Source of the DNA: Paenibacillus glycanilyticus
GTDB taxonomy: Bacteria > Bacillota > Bacilli > Paenibacillales > Paenibacillaceae
Length of the DNA: 64,000 nt
Assembly: GCF_030161375.1 (NCBI RefSeq)
Contig: NZ_BSSQ01000005.1
Location: 62,001 to 126,000, forward strand
Direction of reading: 5' to 3'
The notes beneath the pieces are model-generated. The model had not been told where the DNA came from. It did not search any database and was given only the letters and a program-made list of their open reading frames with translations. Made by a program: the position numbers and the translations under genes. Positions within the stretch are counted from its first letter, which is position 1; each line of letters starts with the position of its first letter. Shown here in pieces: positions 50,988 to 60,521 of the stretch.

Positions 50988-52811
50988 TTAAACCTCTGCC
51001 GTCACCATAAAGCGCAAAGGGATACGCACCTCTGCTCCCAGCGCTTGCGCTTTCAGGCGGACGCGATAAATAAGGACCGGTTCGGCATTATGAAGCTGGC
51101 TTGCGATCTCCTCGATCTCCGCTTGCAGCATTTCCCGGTCAAACACCAGCACCGCCTTGCTCCGCTCTCCCTTCCAAATGATGCGGCCGTGCTCGAGTGT
51201 TGGCCGGTGGAAGCTCATGAACAGCTCCTCAACGCGGTTATTCGCTTCACGGAAGGAATACGTATCGACAATTGACAGCTCGGCTTGCGGCAATTCCGGC
51301 TCTAGTCTCCAGGAAAACGCTCGAATCAGCTTCGTCAGTCCGCTTTCCGCCGGGTATGCCTGCGTTAGATCGACTTCCGCCTCCAGCATTCCTCCCTGTC
51401 CTTCCCGTCCAACGAGTTCGGCCGCATAAGTACGGCCAGCCGCCTGCTGACAGCCGTTAACGAGAGGAACAGAGTGGCCCTCCGACGCATTATGAAGATG
51501 TTCATAACGCAGTTCGCCAAAATAATCCTTCGTATAGACGCCTGCTCCGAGATCAGTCAGCAGCGACTCCCCATTGACATTGAGAATGAATTGCCCCAAG
51601 TCGTTATGATTATGAGGTTCGTCGTTGTGACCGCCCTTGCAGGCCATGCTGAATTGCGCGCTGGCATGCATCGCTTTGGAGACTGCCCAGCCTGCTTCCG
51701 GAAAGAAGAAATTGCCCTGCGCCATAGATCCGTTCAACAGCTCGGCTTCACTCCACAACAGATTGCGCGACGCATGCGCCCACCGATTGATTCGGTATAA
51801 GGCGGGAACTCCGTTCATCTCCGGCAGCGCTTGGCCTAACCTATGATGCAGACGGCACATCAGTCCCGTATGAGGCTGACTGTCCGGCCATGCATCCGAG
51901 AAGCTCGTATAGCTCGCTCCAGAGAGCTGCACCGCTGCGGGGAAAGACGCAATCTTACTGATCTTCTCCCCGCTAAGCAGGTTAATAGCCCCGGAAGTCA
52001 GCTCATGGAGCATATCGGCATAATAGAAGAAAAATCCGAATCCATACGCCCAATAACCAATTCCCTCCGTACAGCATCCATCATCCTCGAATCCGCTAAG
52101 GAAGACATTCATCGTGCGAATGACGCGGGCCGTTATCCCTGCCAAACGCTCCTTATCCTGCACGAGCATAATCGCCGCCATTCCCGCCGCGCCTGAACAA
52201 ACCGCCGACCAGTTGCTCGTCGACGATTCCCATCCGAAAGCGGATGAGGATTCGAATAGCGGCTGAAAAACTCGCTCCTCTACTTCATCCCTCACGCGAT
52301 CTGCGACCTGCGGGTCAAGCAAATCTCCCAGCAGGTACAAGGCTTCAGCCAGCGCATGAGCCGTCTCTGCCGCAAACAAATCGACACGCTGCCGTGGAGG
52401 AATTCTATCGGGAGACATCGGCAAATGAGCGGGTAAGCACCATGTATATTCCCCGCAGATTTCCCAGATCAGATCTTCTAATGCCTGCAGATCGGACGGC
52501 TCCTGCTCCAGGAGCACCACGAGCAGCAAAGAGATAAACCGGTTGCGGCGCTCAAAATAAGGCGTTTCATATTCTAGCCTGGTACCCTGTGCCGCAAACA
52601 GGCGAAGGTCGGAAAATTTCAGCTCCGGGAACGGCTCGCGCTTTGCAAGATCCGACGCGGCTCTAGCCTCCGCAAAAAGCGGCTCTAGATGCGGGGACTG
52701 CGCCAGTTGCCGGAGCAGACGCTGATTCATTTCCTTCCCTAGCAAAGTTCGGGGCACTTCCTGTACGGCTGTTATTGCATCTCGAATTGCTTTGTAGGTG
52801 TACGTTATCAT
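50988..52811 (-). CDS. Heparinase II/III-like polysaccharide lyase
   Basis: 607 residues, no signal peptide. N-terminal alpha/alpha toroid (about 60-350), then a beta-sandwich beginning at FSMACKGGHNDEPHNHNDLGQFILNVNGESLLTDLGAGVYTKDYFG. The HNDEPHNHNDLG stretch is the conserved His/Asn signature of the heparinase II/III (PL12/15/17/21-type) superfamily. Family members cleave uronic-acid polysaccharides by beta-elimination, producing the unsaturated ends that GH88 removes. Cytoplasmic location suggests action on imported oligosaccharides. Overlaps the GH88 gene before it by 4 bases. Exact PL family and substrate cannot be told. Confidence 0.87.
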   Translation of the reverse strand: MITYTYKAIRDAITAVQEVPRTLLGKEMNQRLLRQLAQSPHLEPLFAEARAASDLAKREPFPELKFSDLRLFAAQGTRLEYETPYFERRNRFISLLLVVLLEQEPSDLQALEDLIWEICGEYTWCLPAHLPMSPDRIPPRQRVDLFAAETAHALAEALYLLGDLLDPQVADRVRDEVEERVFQPLFESSSAFGWESSTSNWSAVCSGAAGMAAIMLVQDKERLAGITARVIRTMNVFLSGFEDDGCCTEGIGYWAYGFGFFFYYADMLHELTSGAINLLSGEKISKIASFPAAVQLSGASYTSFSDAWPDSQPHTGLMCRLHHRLGQALPEMNGVPALYRINRWAHASRNLLWSEAELLNGSMAQGNFFFPEAGWAVSKAMHASAQFSMACKGGHNDEPHNHNDLGQFILNVNGESLLTDLGAGVYTKDYFGELRYEHLHNASEGHSVPLVNGCQQAAGRTYAAELVGREGQGGMLEAEVDLTQAYPAESGLTKLIRAFSWRLEPELPQAELSIVDTYSFREANNRVEELFMSFHRPTLEHGRIIWKGERSKAVLVFDREMLQAEIEEIASQLHNAEPVLIYRVRLKAQALGAEVRIPLRFMVTAEV

Positions 52812-53950
52812 AATTGCTCCCCTGTTATCGCCCGCAGCTTAGCAAAGGCCTCGACAAAATAATAGTCTCCGTATATTAACGCGCCATTGTCGACGTCGGC
52901 ACGATGATTACCGCGATGGAAGGCAGAGGTGCCGTTTGTGAGCAGACATTCGTCGGATAGATCCCAGACGGCACACTTCTCTGCCAGCGCTTTCAATATG
53001 GCGAGCGCTGCTTGCAGATACAAACTCTGCTCTGCCTCGGGAACGGCCTTCGCAATCTCGATAAGACCGCAGGCAGCGATCGCTCCCGCGCTGCTATCAA
53101 ACAGCGGCGCGTCAGACGGCTGCCGGAAATCGCAAGGCGGTACATAGCCGGTAAGCGCTAAATTAGCGATGAAATAATGCGAGATCCGTTTTGCCGCGTT
53201 CAAATATTCGGACTTGCCGGTCCAATTGTAAGCTTGCGCGAAGCCGTAAATCGCCCAGCTCTGGCCTCTCGTCCAAGAGGAACCGCTAACGTAGCCTTGC
53301 CCGCCTGGTATATCCAGCACCTCGCCGCTATGCGGATCAAATGCAACGATATGATTAACAGAACCGTCTTCCCGGACGAAATGCCGGAGCGTCTTGTCCG
53401 CGTGCAAAATACCGACCTGCTTAAATCGTTCGTCCTTGCTCTGCTTGCTCGCCCAGAATAGCAGCGGGATATTCATCATGCAGTCGATGATCGCCCAGCC
53501 CTCATTGCCGTCGCCGTTCCAGGCCCGAATATATCCACCGGCGATATTCATTCGGGCGGCCAATACGTTAGCGGCCAGCATAGCCCGTTGCTTTGCCTTC
53601 TGCTCGCCCGTCGCTTCATAGTTCATCACGCTCGATAACAGCCACATGAAGCCAACGTCGTGATGAAGCTCATCGTACCCGTGAAGAACCGCATCCATTT
53701 TCTCTTCAATGCTTTGTGCGTACTGCTTGTAGGCTTCATCCTTCGTTGCCTCATACATATGCCACAACATGCCCGTCCAAAACGTGTTCGTCCACCAGGA
53801 TGCTTCATCCTGCCAGTCGTCATAGACGCCGTCATGCGTCGTATACGGCATGCCGTCTTTAATCCTGGCCGAAGTAACCTTCACCTTGTCTGTAATCCTT
53901 TTCCACGTTTCTTCAATAAATGGGCCGTTCTCCCGCAGCAGCTCTTTCAT
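52808..53950 (-). CDS. GH88 unsaturated uronyl hydrolase (second copy)
   Basis: 380 residues. Catalytic Asp equivalents D98 (HHDVGF) and D156 (IIDCMMN), with SSWTRGQSWAIYGF and FDSSAGAIAA as further family motifs. ATG follows GGAGGA by 6 bases. It forms a two-gene operon with the heparinase-like lyase, a natural pair: the lyase makes unsaturated uronides and this enzyme removes the terminal residue. Divergent from the AraC gene at 54111. Confidence 0.94.
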   Translation of the reverse strand: MKELLRENGPFIEETWKRITDKVKVTSARIKDGMPYTTHDGVYDDWQDEASWWTNTFWTGMLWHMYEATKDEAYKQYAQSIEEKMDAVLHGYDELHHDVGFMWLLSSVMNYEATGEQKAKQRAMLAANVLAARMNIAGGYIRAWNGDGNEGWAIIDCMMNIPLLFWASKQSKDERFKQVGILHADKTLRHFVREDGSVNHIVAFDPHSGEVLDIPGGQGYVSGSSWTRGQSWAIYGFAQAYNWTGKSEYLNAAKRISHYFIANLALTGYVPPCDFRQPSDAPLFDSSAGAIAACGLIEIAKAVPEAEQSLYLQAALAILKALAEKCAVWDLSDECLLTNGTSAFHRGNHRADVDNGALIYGDYYFVEAFAKLRAITGEQL

Positions 53951-54110
53951 GCTAACTCCTCCATATCAATAAAATGACCATATGCTTTCATATATTTAGA
54001 GTTTACGTTGAGCGCCTCTCCGTCGATATGGTATAGTTTGCGTAAAACATTGCAAATCTTGCGATTCTAGATTGCCGATTATGATTATTTCGGGAAAGAG
54101 GAACGAAACG

Positions 54111-54953
54111 ATGAACGAAACGATCACAACCATCAGTCTGCATAACGGTAATTTCACTTATCATCGCACGCTGACGCGGAATCCTCATGATGATCAGCAT
54201 CACAACTACATGCTGGAGTGCTACGAAATCTACTATTTAGTATCGGGCAATGTCGTCTATCAAGTCGAAGAGCAGAGCTATACGCTTAATCCAGGCGATA
54301 TGATTATCCTGAACAACCGCGAGATGCACAGGCCCTATTTTGCCTCGGATTCGGAGTATGAGCGGATCATCCTGTTTTTCACCCCGGAATTTTGCAGCCA
54401 TTATAGTCATGAAGGGTACTCGCTATTGCAATATTTCGAACGCAAAAAGCCCGGAAGCTTTAATTGGCTACCGAGCAAGCTTATAGAGCAAGCGCAATTG
54501 GCGCGTTCCTTCAGTGAGATTGAGGAGCATCAGCGCAGCGGCCATCCGGCTCGCGACTTGCTAATCGAGACGGCATTCATCCGCCTGCTGATTCAGATTA
54601 ACGATGTCATAGCCTCCCAGGTGCTCCCCACCGCTCTAAACGGCAACTATAACGCAAGGATCGAACAGATCCTCAGCTACATCAATCAACATTTGTACGA
54701 GCCACTCACGCTTCAGCACATCGAGGAACAATTCCATATGAACCGCTATCATTTCTCGCATTTGTTCAAGAGCATGACCGGCTCCAGCTTCAAACAATAC
54801 ATCACGCATAAGCGGATTGCCAAAGCAATCGAGCTGCTGAAGCTGCGTTTCCCCCCTGGCGAGGTGTGTACCATGACCGGTTTCGAGGATTATTCGAACT
54901 TCTATAAAGCTTTCAAGAAAATAACGGGCATTTCACCCGCAAACTATATCTAA
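54111..54953 (+). CDS. AraC-family regulator
   Basis: 280 residues. Cupin domain (HHNYMLECYEIYYLVSGNVVYQVEEQSYTLNPGDMIILNNREMHRP) and AraC domain (LTLQHIEEQFHMNRYHFSHLFKSMTGSSFKQYITHKRI...PGEVCTMTGFEDYSNFYKAFKKITGISPANYI). I use the ATG at 54111 (GAGG 9 bases upstream) over 54072. Positions 54102-54125 are a tandem 12-bp repeat spanning the start codon. Divergent from the GH88-lyase operon, its probable target. Confidence 0.92.
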   Translation: MNETITTISLHNGNFTYHRTLTRNPHDDQHHNYMLECYEIYYLVSGNVVYQVEEQSYTLNPGDMIILNNREMHRPYFASDSEYERIILFFTPEFCSHYSHEGYSLLQYFERKKPGSFNWLPSKLIEQAQLARSFSEIEEHQRSGHPARDLLIETAFIRLLIQINDVIASQVLPTALNGNYNARIEQILSYINQHLYEPLTLQHIEEQFHMNRYHFSHLFKSMTGSSFKQYITHKRIAKAIELLKLRFPPGEVCTMTGFEDYSNFYKAFKKITGISPANYI

Positions 54954-54959
54954 ACGGGA

Positions 54960-55778
54960 CTACTCTAATGAACGAACGGTGCTTAAGCGGTTGAAATTTT
55001 CTTTCACTATGTCCGTCATCCACTCGTTGATTTCCCATAAGTCGGCTATCGGCTTATTGGTGAAAGGATCGGTATGCATATATCCCGGCGGCCCAAACTC
55101 TGCCGTGAACGTCGCATTCGATCTGCCACTGTCCTGCTGGTGCCGGAAAATGTCCTGCCACCAACCCATGAACAATTTGAGCTCCTTACGGAAGTATGGG
55201 GACGCCGGGTGAGGAATCTGAGGCCCTTCCGGATACCCGACTCGGCCATGGATATGAATGGTTTTACTGACAGCTAGGGCAACGTTTTCATCTTGATCTT
55301 CCAGATGGGATTCGCATACGTTCACCCAATGACTGAAGTCGGCCGTGATGCGCAGCTCCGGGAACTTTCGGAGCAGTCTCGCCGTCGTCCATGGCGTAAA
55401 CATAGCCCTGCCTCGATGGGTTTCATGACCAACGGGTATTTTCCACTCTTGTTCCACGCGCAGCGCCTGTTCATAGAAGCGATCCTGATCATCTTCGCTC
55501 ATGCTGTCTTTCGCGGAATGCGCAACGATATGAACCGGCTGGAACGTAGCTGCCCGCTTAACTAACTCAGCGAACGAAGAGGAATGGTCACCGTGCGTTA
55601 CAATCTGCGCAATATAAGAAAGGTCGTAACGCTCCAGCAGTTGTTTGAACGAATGCTCGTCGTTCTCCGGCGGTAATGGCGCTTCAATGCCGTAGTAACC
55701 TGCTGCAGACGCTTTTCCCAGTAGCTCTTCGTAAGTCCCTTCCATTCCCCATAACGCTTTATATACGTGTAATTTCAT
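54960..55778 (-). CDS. Sugar phosphate isomerase/epimerase-like TIM barrel
   Basis: 272 residues. MKLHVYKALWGMEGTYEELLGKASAAGYYGIEAPLP at the start, VGHETHRGRAMFTPW and RITADFSHWVNVCE carrying metal-site residues, and IHIHGRVGYPEGPQIPHP near the end. More distant from the two paralogues at 23301 and 28779. Starts after GGAGAGAAGGG and lies 21 bp downstream of the AraC gene at 55800 in the same direction, so the two are probably co-transcribed. Confidence 0.85.
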   Translation of the reverse strand: MKLHVYKALWGMEGTYEELLGKASAAGYYGIEAPLPPENDEHSFKQLLERYDLSYIAQIVTHGDHSSSFAELVKRAATFQPVHIVAHSAKDSMSEDDQDRFYEQALRVEQEWKIPVGHETHRGRAMFTPWTTARLLRKFPELRITADFSHWVNVCESHLEDQDENVALAVSKTIHIHGRVGYPEGPQIPHPASPYFRKELKLFMGWWQDIFRHQQDSGRSNATFTAEFGPPGYMHTDPFTNKPIADLWEINEWMTDIVKENFNRLSTVRSLE

Positions 55779-55799
55779 CGAATGTCCCTTCTCTCCTGC

Positions 55800-56645
55800 T
55801 TAACTTCCCTGCTTCCTGTATTCTCTCGGCGAACATCCGAATTTCCGCTTGAATGTCCGATCGAAATGGGGAATCGAATTAAATCCCGCCGCGAAGCACA
55901 CTTCCGTAATGGGCAGCTCACTGCTTCGGACAAGCGCCGACGCAAATTGCAATCTTCTCTCGTTTAAATATTCCTGAAAAGAAATGCCGACTTGTTTACG
56001 GAAGCATTCGCTCAAATAATTGGCGGATAACCCCGCGTAACCCGCCGCGTTTGCGAGCGAAACGGGTTCACGGAAGTGATGCTGAATATACAGCAGCGCC
56101 TTCCTAATGGAAGGATGCATAACCTCTTTGCTATTGCTTTGTTCGCTTCGTTTAATCAGATCCATCTGTCTGACAAGATCAACAATGATGCGTTCAAAGC
56201 TGCCCTGTACGATAACTTCGCTGCCGAATTGCCAATTCTGCGACTCGTTCCATAACAGGGTGAATTCCGACTCCATCTTTTGCGCCTGCTCGCTATCGAA
56301 AGTATGGATGAACAGACCCGCATGTCCGAAGATAGATTCATAGATGACCGGGCGCAATAGAGAGTCGTTAAATATAAAATCGAACAGCTCGATTGTCTGT
56401 CCTTCATCAGGAATCAGCTCATGGAAATCAGCGGTTGTCAGCAGAAATACCATCCCTGGCTCAAGACGGTAGGTTTGGCCGTTCACGATATGTCGCCCCG
56501 TACCCGAGGTGATGCAGCCCATTTCAAAAAAATCATGCCAATGCGTTTCTATTTTCTCGGTAAGCGTTTGCTTAAACATACGAAACGAGGAAGAGACTTC
56601 CAAATAATTACTCTCAAGGAGCCTCTCCGGCGACCCGTTATTCAT
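55800..56645 (-). CDS. AraC-family regulator
   Basis: 281 residues. Cupin domain (HWHDFFEMGCITSGTGRHIVNGQTYRLEPGMVFLLTTADFHELIP) and AraC domain (VSLANAAGYAGLSANYLSECFRKQVGISFQEYLNERRL...ITEVCFAAGFNSIPHFDRTFKRKFGCSPREYRKQGS). GGGGAAG precedes the ATG. Lies between the PhyH-type gene (44-bp gap) and an isomerase gene, all leftward, so they may form one operon. Confidence 0.92.
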   Translation of the reverse strand: MNNGSPERLLESNYLEVSSSFRMFKQTLTEKIETHWHDFFEMGCITSGTGRHIVNGQTYRLEPGMVFLLTTADFHELIPDEGQTIELFDFIFNDSLLRPVIYESIFGHAGLFIHTFDSEQAQKMESEFTLLWNESQNWQFGSEVIVQGSFERIIVDLVRQMDLIKRSEQSNSKEVMHPSIRKALLYIQHHFREPVSLANAAGYAGLSANYLSECFRKQVGISFQEYLNERRLQFASALVRSSELPITEVCFAAGFNSIPHFDRTFKRKFGCSPREYRKQGS

Positions 56646-56689
56646 CCGTTCTTCCCCTTTCGCTATATCTACTTATTTATTTCTATCTA

Positions 56690-57427
56690 TTATACGTTGA
56701 CGAATGCGCTTCCCGCCAGATCCTTGCCTCTTGCCAGCCATACTTTATGACCTGGATTTTTCTCTTCAATCACTTTCGCTTCCGTAGAGAAATACCGCAT
56801 GGTATAGCCGCAACGGCGGTAAGGGCTTTTATTAGGCGTAGCGCCATGAATAATACGCGAGTCATGTAACGAACATTCGCCCGGCTGGAGTTCAAAGTAG
56901 ACAGCCTTGGAAGCGTCGATGTTTTTGATCGCGGAATTGAAAATATTATCTTTCCCGTCGACTTCTTCATATTCGGAGAATCCGCCCGCATGAGTTCCCG
57001 GAATGACGCGCATGCAGCCGTTTTCTTCCCAACTGCGGTCAATTGCAAGCCATACTGTCACAATCTTATCGAAGCTGCTTAGACGGCCTTTCCAATAAGC
57101 GGAATCCTCATGCCACGGCGTCTGCTTGCCGATCAACGGTTCCTTGCAGATGAAATGGCTTGACCATAATCCGATGTTCGGGCCGATGATTGGTTCAACC
57201 AAGTCGAGTACTTCGTCGCTGAGCAGGAACTTGAGCAGACGCTCGTCACGGAAATGCGGAGTGTCCAGCTCGCTGTTGAGCTTTCTTCCGACCAGCTCCC
57301 ATTGCTCTTCGAAGATGCCGCTCAGCTCCTTCATTTTGTCTTCGCTGAATATTTGTTTATTGTGAAGCAAGTACCCGTTATTCTTATAAAATTCAACTTC
57401 CTGCGGTAAAAGCAATGCATTTGTCAT
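56690..57427 (-). CDS. PhyH-family Fe(II)/2-oxoglutarate dioxygenase
   Basis: About 245 residues, phytanoyl-CoA dioxygenase-like double-stranded beta-helix. The iron ligands are visible as HxD in TPWHEDSAYW and the distal His in RIIHGATPNKSPYRRCGYTMRYF, whose Arg would bind 2-oxoglutarate. Hydroxylates an organic substrate with O2 and 2-oxoglutarate. ATG at 57427 follows GGAGGGG by 8 bases; an upstream TTG overlaps the ribosome site. Such genes recur in Paenibacillaceae sugar loci, but the substrate here is unknown. Confidence 0.85.
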   Translation of the reverse strand: MTNALLLPQEVEFYKNNGYLLHNKQIFSEDKMKELSGIFEEQWELVGRKLNSELDTPHFRDERLLKFLLSDEVLDLVEPIIGPNIGLWSSHFICKEPLIGKQTPWHEDSAYWKGRLSSFDKIVTVWLAIDRSWEENGCMRVIPGTHAGGFSEYEEVDGKDNIFNSAIKNIDASKAVYFELQPGECSLHDSRIIHGATPNKSPYRRCGYTMRYFSTEAKVIEEKNPGHKVWLARGKDLAGSAFVNV

Positions 57428-57565
57428 TTGCAATTCCCCTCCGTTAATATGGTTGTTGTTGCTGAACCAATCATAACGGGTATGGCCTTATTCGTACTTC
57501 TCGTTAATTCCTGTAAAGTTGATTTATCTTCGGAACTATTCCTCCGGCAAACAATAAAAGCTGCT

Positions 57566-58459
57566 TTATTGCAAAACTATTTTGCGATACTGATTCGGCG
57601 ATATCCCCTTAAGGCGCTTGAACATTTTGATAAAATAGCTCGTATCGTTATACCCTAGCGCCATAGCGATCTCGGAAATACTCCGTTCCGAGTCCACCAG
57701 TTGCTGCTCCGCTCTTTGTATGCGCAAATAATGCAAATAATCCGTAAAGGATAGGTGCATCATGGCTTTGAACAGTCTTGCAAAATGACTGTAGCTCAGC
57801 ATGGCTTGTTGACTGACCATGGATGCCGACAAATCTTCATGCAGATGCTCATGTATGTATTGAATAATTTGTTCAAACTTGCGAATATGGACCGGCGGTA
57901 CTTGTCTATGATCCCCGCTTGAACGGAACCAGCCCACTGCCGGATTTCTAAGCAGATACAGCGTGATTTGATAGAGAATGGACGTGACCGCAAGCTCGAA
58001 ACCTATATGTTGATTCCTATATTCATCATAAATCTCCATAACCCAGCTGTTCATCCGTTTATGGTCTTCCTTATTTAATCGCAATACCCTGGGATGCGCA
58101 TCCAGCGAAGCCAGAATGGGCCGGACATAGCGCAGCTCAAACGCTAAGCTTGACAGCGGCTCCAATACCTCGGGGTCAAACCCCAGCACATAATGTTCGG
58201 ATGCCACGCCTTTTTCTACGATAACGGCATGTACTTCACAAGGATAGATTAGAATCAAATCTCCTGCGGATACTTCCTTTCTTCCGTTTCCCACCTCAAG
58301 AATCGCTTCGCCTTTCGTAAAATAAATCATCTCAAGATGATAGTGCCAATGATAGCCGGAGTGATAACCGTCCGTTACGGTCTCAAGCTTCCCCGTATAA
58401 AAGGGGTGCTCAAACCCGCCATTCTGATTTTTATTCTGTTCAAACACCGGCGTCGCCAT
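57566..58459 (-). CDS. AraC-family regulator
   Basis: 297 residues. Cupin domain (GYHWHYHLEMIYFTKGEAILEVGNGRKEVSAGDLILIYPCEVHAV) and AraC domain (LSASMVSQQAMLSYSHFARLFKAMMHLSFTDYLHYLRIQRAEQQL...ISEIAMALGYNDTSYFIKMFKRLKGISPNQYRKIVLQ). GGAG lies 8 bases before the ATG. Divergent from the GH5-like gene (118-bp gap) and upstream of the PhyH-type gene; either could be its target. Confidence 0.92.
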   Translation of the reverse strand: MATPVFEQNKNQNGGFEHPFYTGKLETVTDGYHSGYHWHYHLEMIYFTKGEAILEVGNGRKEVSAGDLILIYPCEVHAVIVEKGVASEHYVLGFDPEVLEPLSSLAFELRYVRPILASLDAHPRVLRLNKEDHKRMNSWVMEIYDEYRNQHIGFELAVTSILYQITLYLLRNPAVGWFRSSGDHRQVPPVHIRKFEQIIQYIHEHLHEDLSASMVSQQAMLSYSHFARLFKAMMHLSFTDYLHYLRIQRAEQQLVDSERSISEIAMALGYNDTSYFIKMFKRLKGISPNQYRKIVLQ

Positions 58460-58577
58460 GGCATCAACTCCATGATAGAAATGTTATATTTTTGATCATC
58501 CCCATTATAGCGTAGCCGCAGTTATTTTCGATATGATTTGAAGATAATACTAACGTTATAAAAGGAGAATTATCTTC

Positions 58578-60521
58578 ATGGCCACTAATTCGTTATTGAA
58601 CTTACCAAGTCCCTTCTTTCTCGGTGTCAACTATTGGGCATCACATGCCGGCACCAGAATGTGGTCCGACTGGAGACCCGAGGTCGTTGAACGCGACTTT
58701 CGTCTGCTTGCCGATTCTGGAGTAGAGGTATTGCGGGTATTCCCGCTATGGCCGGATTTCCAGCCGATTCATCGTTTATATGGATCACAAGGGATGGACA
58801 AAGGCATTCGGTTCGGCGAACAGCATGTACCGGATACCGAAGCCGGGCACGCGGGGATGTCAGAGCTGATGATGGCACGGTTTGCTGAGCTGGCCGCAAT
58901 TGCCGAGCGTCACAACCTCAAGCTTATCGTTGGCTTAATCACTGGTTGGATGAGCGGCCGCTTGTTTGTACCTCCTGCCTTGGAAGGCAAACCTATTCTT
59001 ACGGATCCTGATGCCATTCGTTGGCAGAGCCGATTCGTCACATATTTCATCAGGCATACGCGTGAATTAGATGCTATTATTGCCTGGGATCTAGGTAACG
59101 AGTGTAATGTCATGGGAGAAGTTCATAGCCGCGAGGAAGCCTGGCTGTGGACGTCATCCATTGCCAATGCTATTAAGTCCGCCGATTCTAGCAGACCGCT
59201 TATCTCAGGCATGCATAGCCTCATTCCATCAGGGAATTGGACGATGCAGGACCAAGGAGAGCTAACCGATATTTTAACGACGCACCCTTATCCCTATTGG
59301 ACGCCATATGCCGACTTCGACCCGATTAACACGATACGTCCGATCGTACATGCAACGGCTGAAAGCCTGTTTTACAGCGGAATTGGCGGGAAACCGTGTT
59401 TCGCGGAGGAAATGGGCACAATGGGACCGATGGTATGCAGCGAAGAGGTGGCTGCGGCTTTCGCTCGCACCAGCATGTTGACGCAGTGGAGCCATGGTCT
59501 GCCCGGATTGTTATGGTGTGCCAATGACCAGACCAGACTCGAACACGCTCCATATGACTGGGTAGCCTGCGAAAGCGAGCTTGGATTGGTAACCGAAGAT
59601 GGCCGCGTGAAGCCGGCATTGGTAGAGATGGCCCGTATCAAACAACAGATCTCGGAACTGCCGATTGCCTCGTTGCCGGCTAGAATCATCGACGCTGTTT
59701 GTATCATTAATACCGAACAGGATCACTGGGGCACGGCGCTAGGATCTTTCATTCTTGCCAAGCAAGCCGGACTTGAAATAGAATATCAATTCGAAGATCA
59801 GCCTCTAAAAGATGCACCGCTCTATATGCTTCCTAGCTTGACCGGAGTATCAGGCATTCCAAAACGCCGATGGGAACAGCTTCTCGGGAAAATCCATAAC
59901 GGGGCTACCCTGTATGTATCAATGGATGGATCAAACATGCTCAACTTCACCGAATTAACGGGTCTTAAGGTTGTCAATCGAATGCGCAGAGGCCGCCCGG
60001 CTGAAGTCACGCTTCATAACGCTGATGAACCGGTAAATCTATCGATTCCAGCTGATTTCCGGCTTGAGCTGGAAGCTGTGCATGGGGAGGTTCTCGCAAC
60101 CGAATCCGACGGGAATATTGTATTCTCCAAGGCGAGTTATGGCAAAGGAACCGTCTATTTCCTATCACTTCCCATTGAACTTGCAATGGCTCAACAACAA
60201 GAAACCAGCTACCAGCCCGAGGAGCTTCCTTATTGGAAAATATACAACGCATTAAAGTCATCTGTTGATTCTCAAAAAGTTGCTTCTATACAGAATCCGA
60301 ATATTGGCATAACCGAGCATCCAATTGATCCCAATGCCAGAATAACGGTCTTAATCAACTACTCTCCGCAGCAACAGGAAGGAACACTCCAGCTTCAGGA
60401 AGGTTGGGGAATTGATTCCGTTTGGTACGGTGAAGTTCAGGCATCTGTATCGGATAACGAAATTCCAGTAACCGTTAAAAACAATGAAGCAGTTTTTGTG
60501 CGGCTTACCAAGAGAAGATAG
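58578..60521 (+). CDS. GH5-like glycoside hydrolase (clan GH-A)
   Basis: 647 residues, no signal peptide. (beta/alpha)8 barrel starting LPSPFFLGVNYWASHAGTRMWSDWRPEVVERDFRLLADSGVEVLRVFPLWPDF. The acid/base Glu is likely E175 (AWDLGNECNVMG) and the nucleophile E278 (CFAEEMGTMG), the clan GH-A arrangement. Residues about 375-640 add a glutamine-amidotransferase-like domain and a beta-domain, as in GH42-type beta-galactosidases. Retaining beta-glycosidase of unknown specificity. AAAGGAG precedes the ATG. First of the rightward GH-lacI-dehydrogenase stretch. Confidence 0.85.
   Translation: MATNSLLNLPSPFFLGVNYWASHAGTRMWSDWRPEVVERDFRLLADSGVEVLRVFPLWPDFQPIHRLYGSQGMDKGIRFGEQHVPDTEAGHAGMSELMMARFAELAAIAERHNLKLIVGLITGWMSGRLFVPPALEGKPILTDPDAIRWQSRFVTYFIRHTRELDAIIAWDLGNECNVMGEVHSREEAWLWTSSIANAIKSADSSRPLISGMHSLIPSGNWTMQDQGELTDILTTHPYPYWTPYADFDPINTIRPIVHATAESLFYSGIGGKPCFAEEMGTMGPMVCSEEVAAAFARTSMLTQWSHGLPGLLWCANDQTRLEHAPYDWVACESELGLVTEDGRVKPALVEMARIKQQISELPIASLPARIIDAVCIINTEQDHWGTALGSFILAKQAGLEIEYQFEDQPLKDAPLYMLPSLTGVSGIPKRRWEQLLGKIHNGATLYVSMDGSNMLNFTELTGLKVVNRMRRGRPAEVTLHNADEPVNLSIPADFRLELEAVHGEVLATESDGNIVFSKASYGKGTVYFLSLPIELAMAQQQETSYQPEELPYWKIYNALKSSVDSQKVASIQNPNIGITEHPIDPNARITVLINYSPQQQEGTLQLQEGWGIDSVWYGEVQASVSDNEIPVTVKNNEAVFVRLTKRR

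Noticed and set aside
54102..54125. Tandem 12-bp repeat AACGAAACGATG / AACGAAACGATC over an AraC start codon
   Set aside because: Two copies only, explained as a short slippage duplication encoding NET-type residues; no regulatory reading supported.
58545..58564. AACGTTAT-centred sequence before the GH5-like gene as a fourth LacI operator
   Set aside because: Only the central 8 bases agree with O1-O3; both outer TTGT/ACAA arms are missing.
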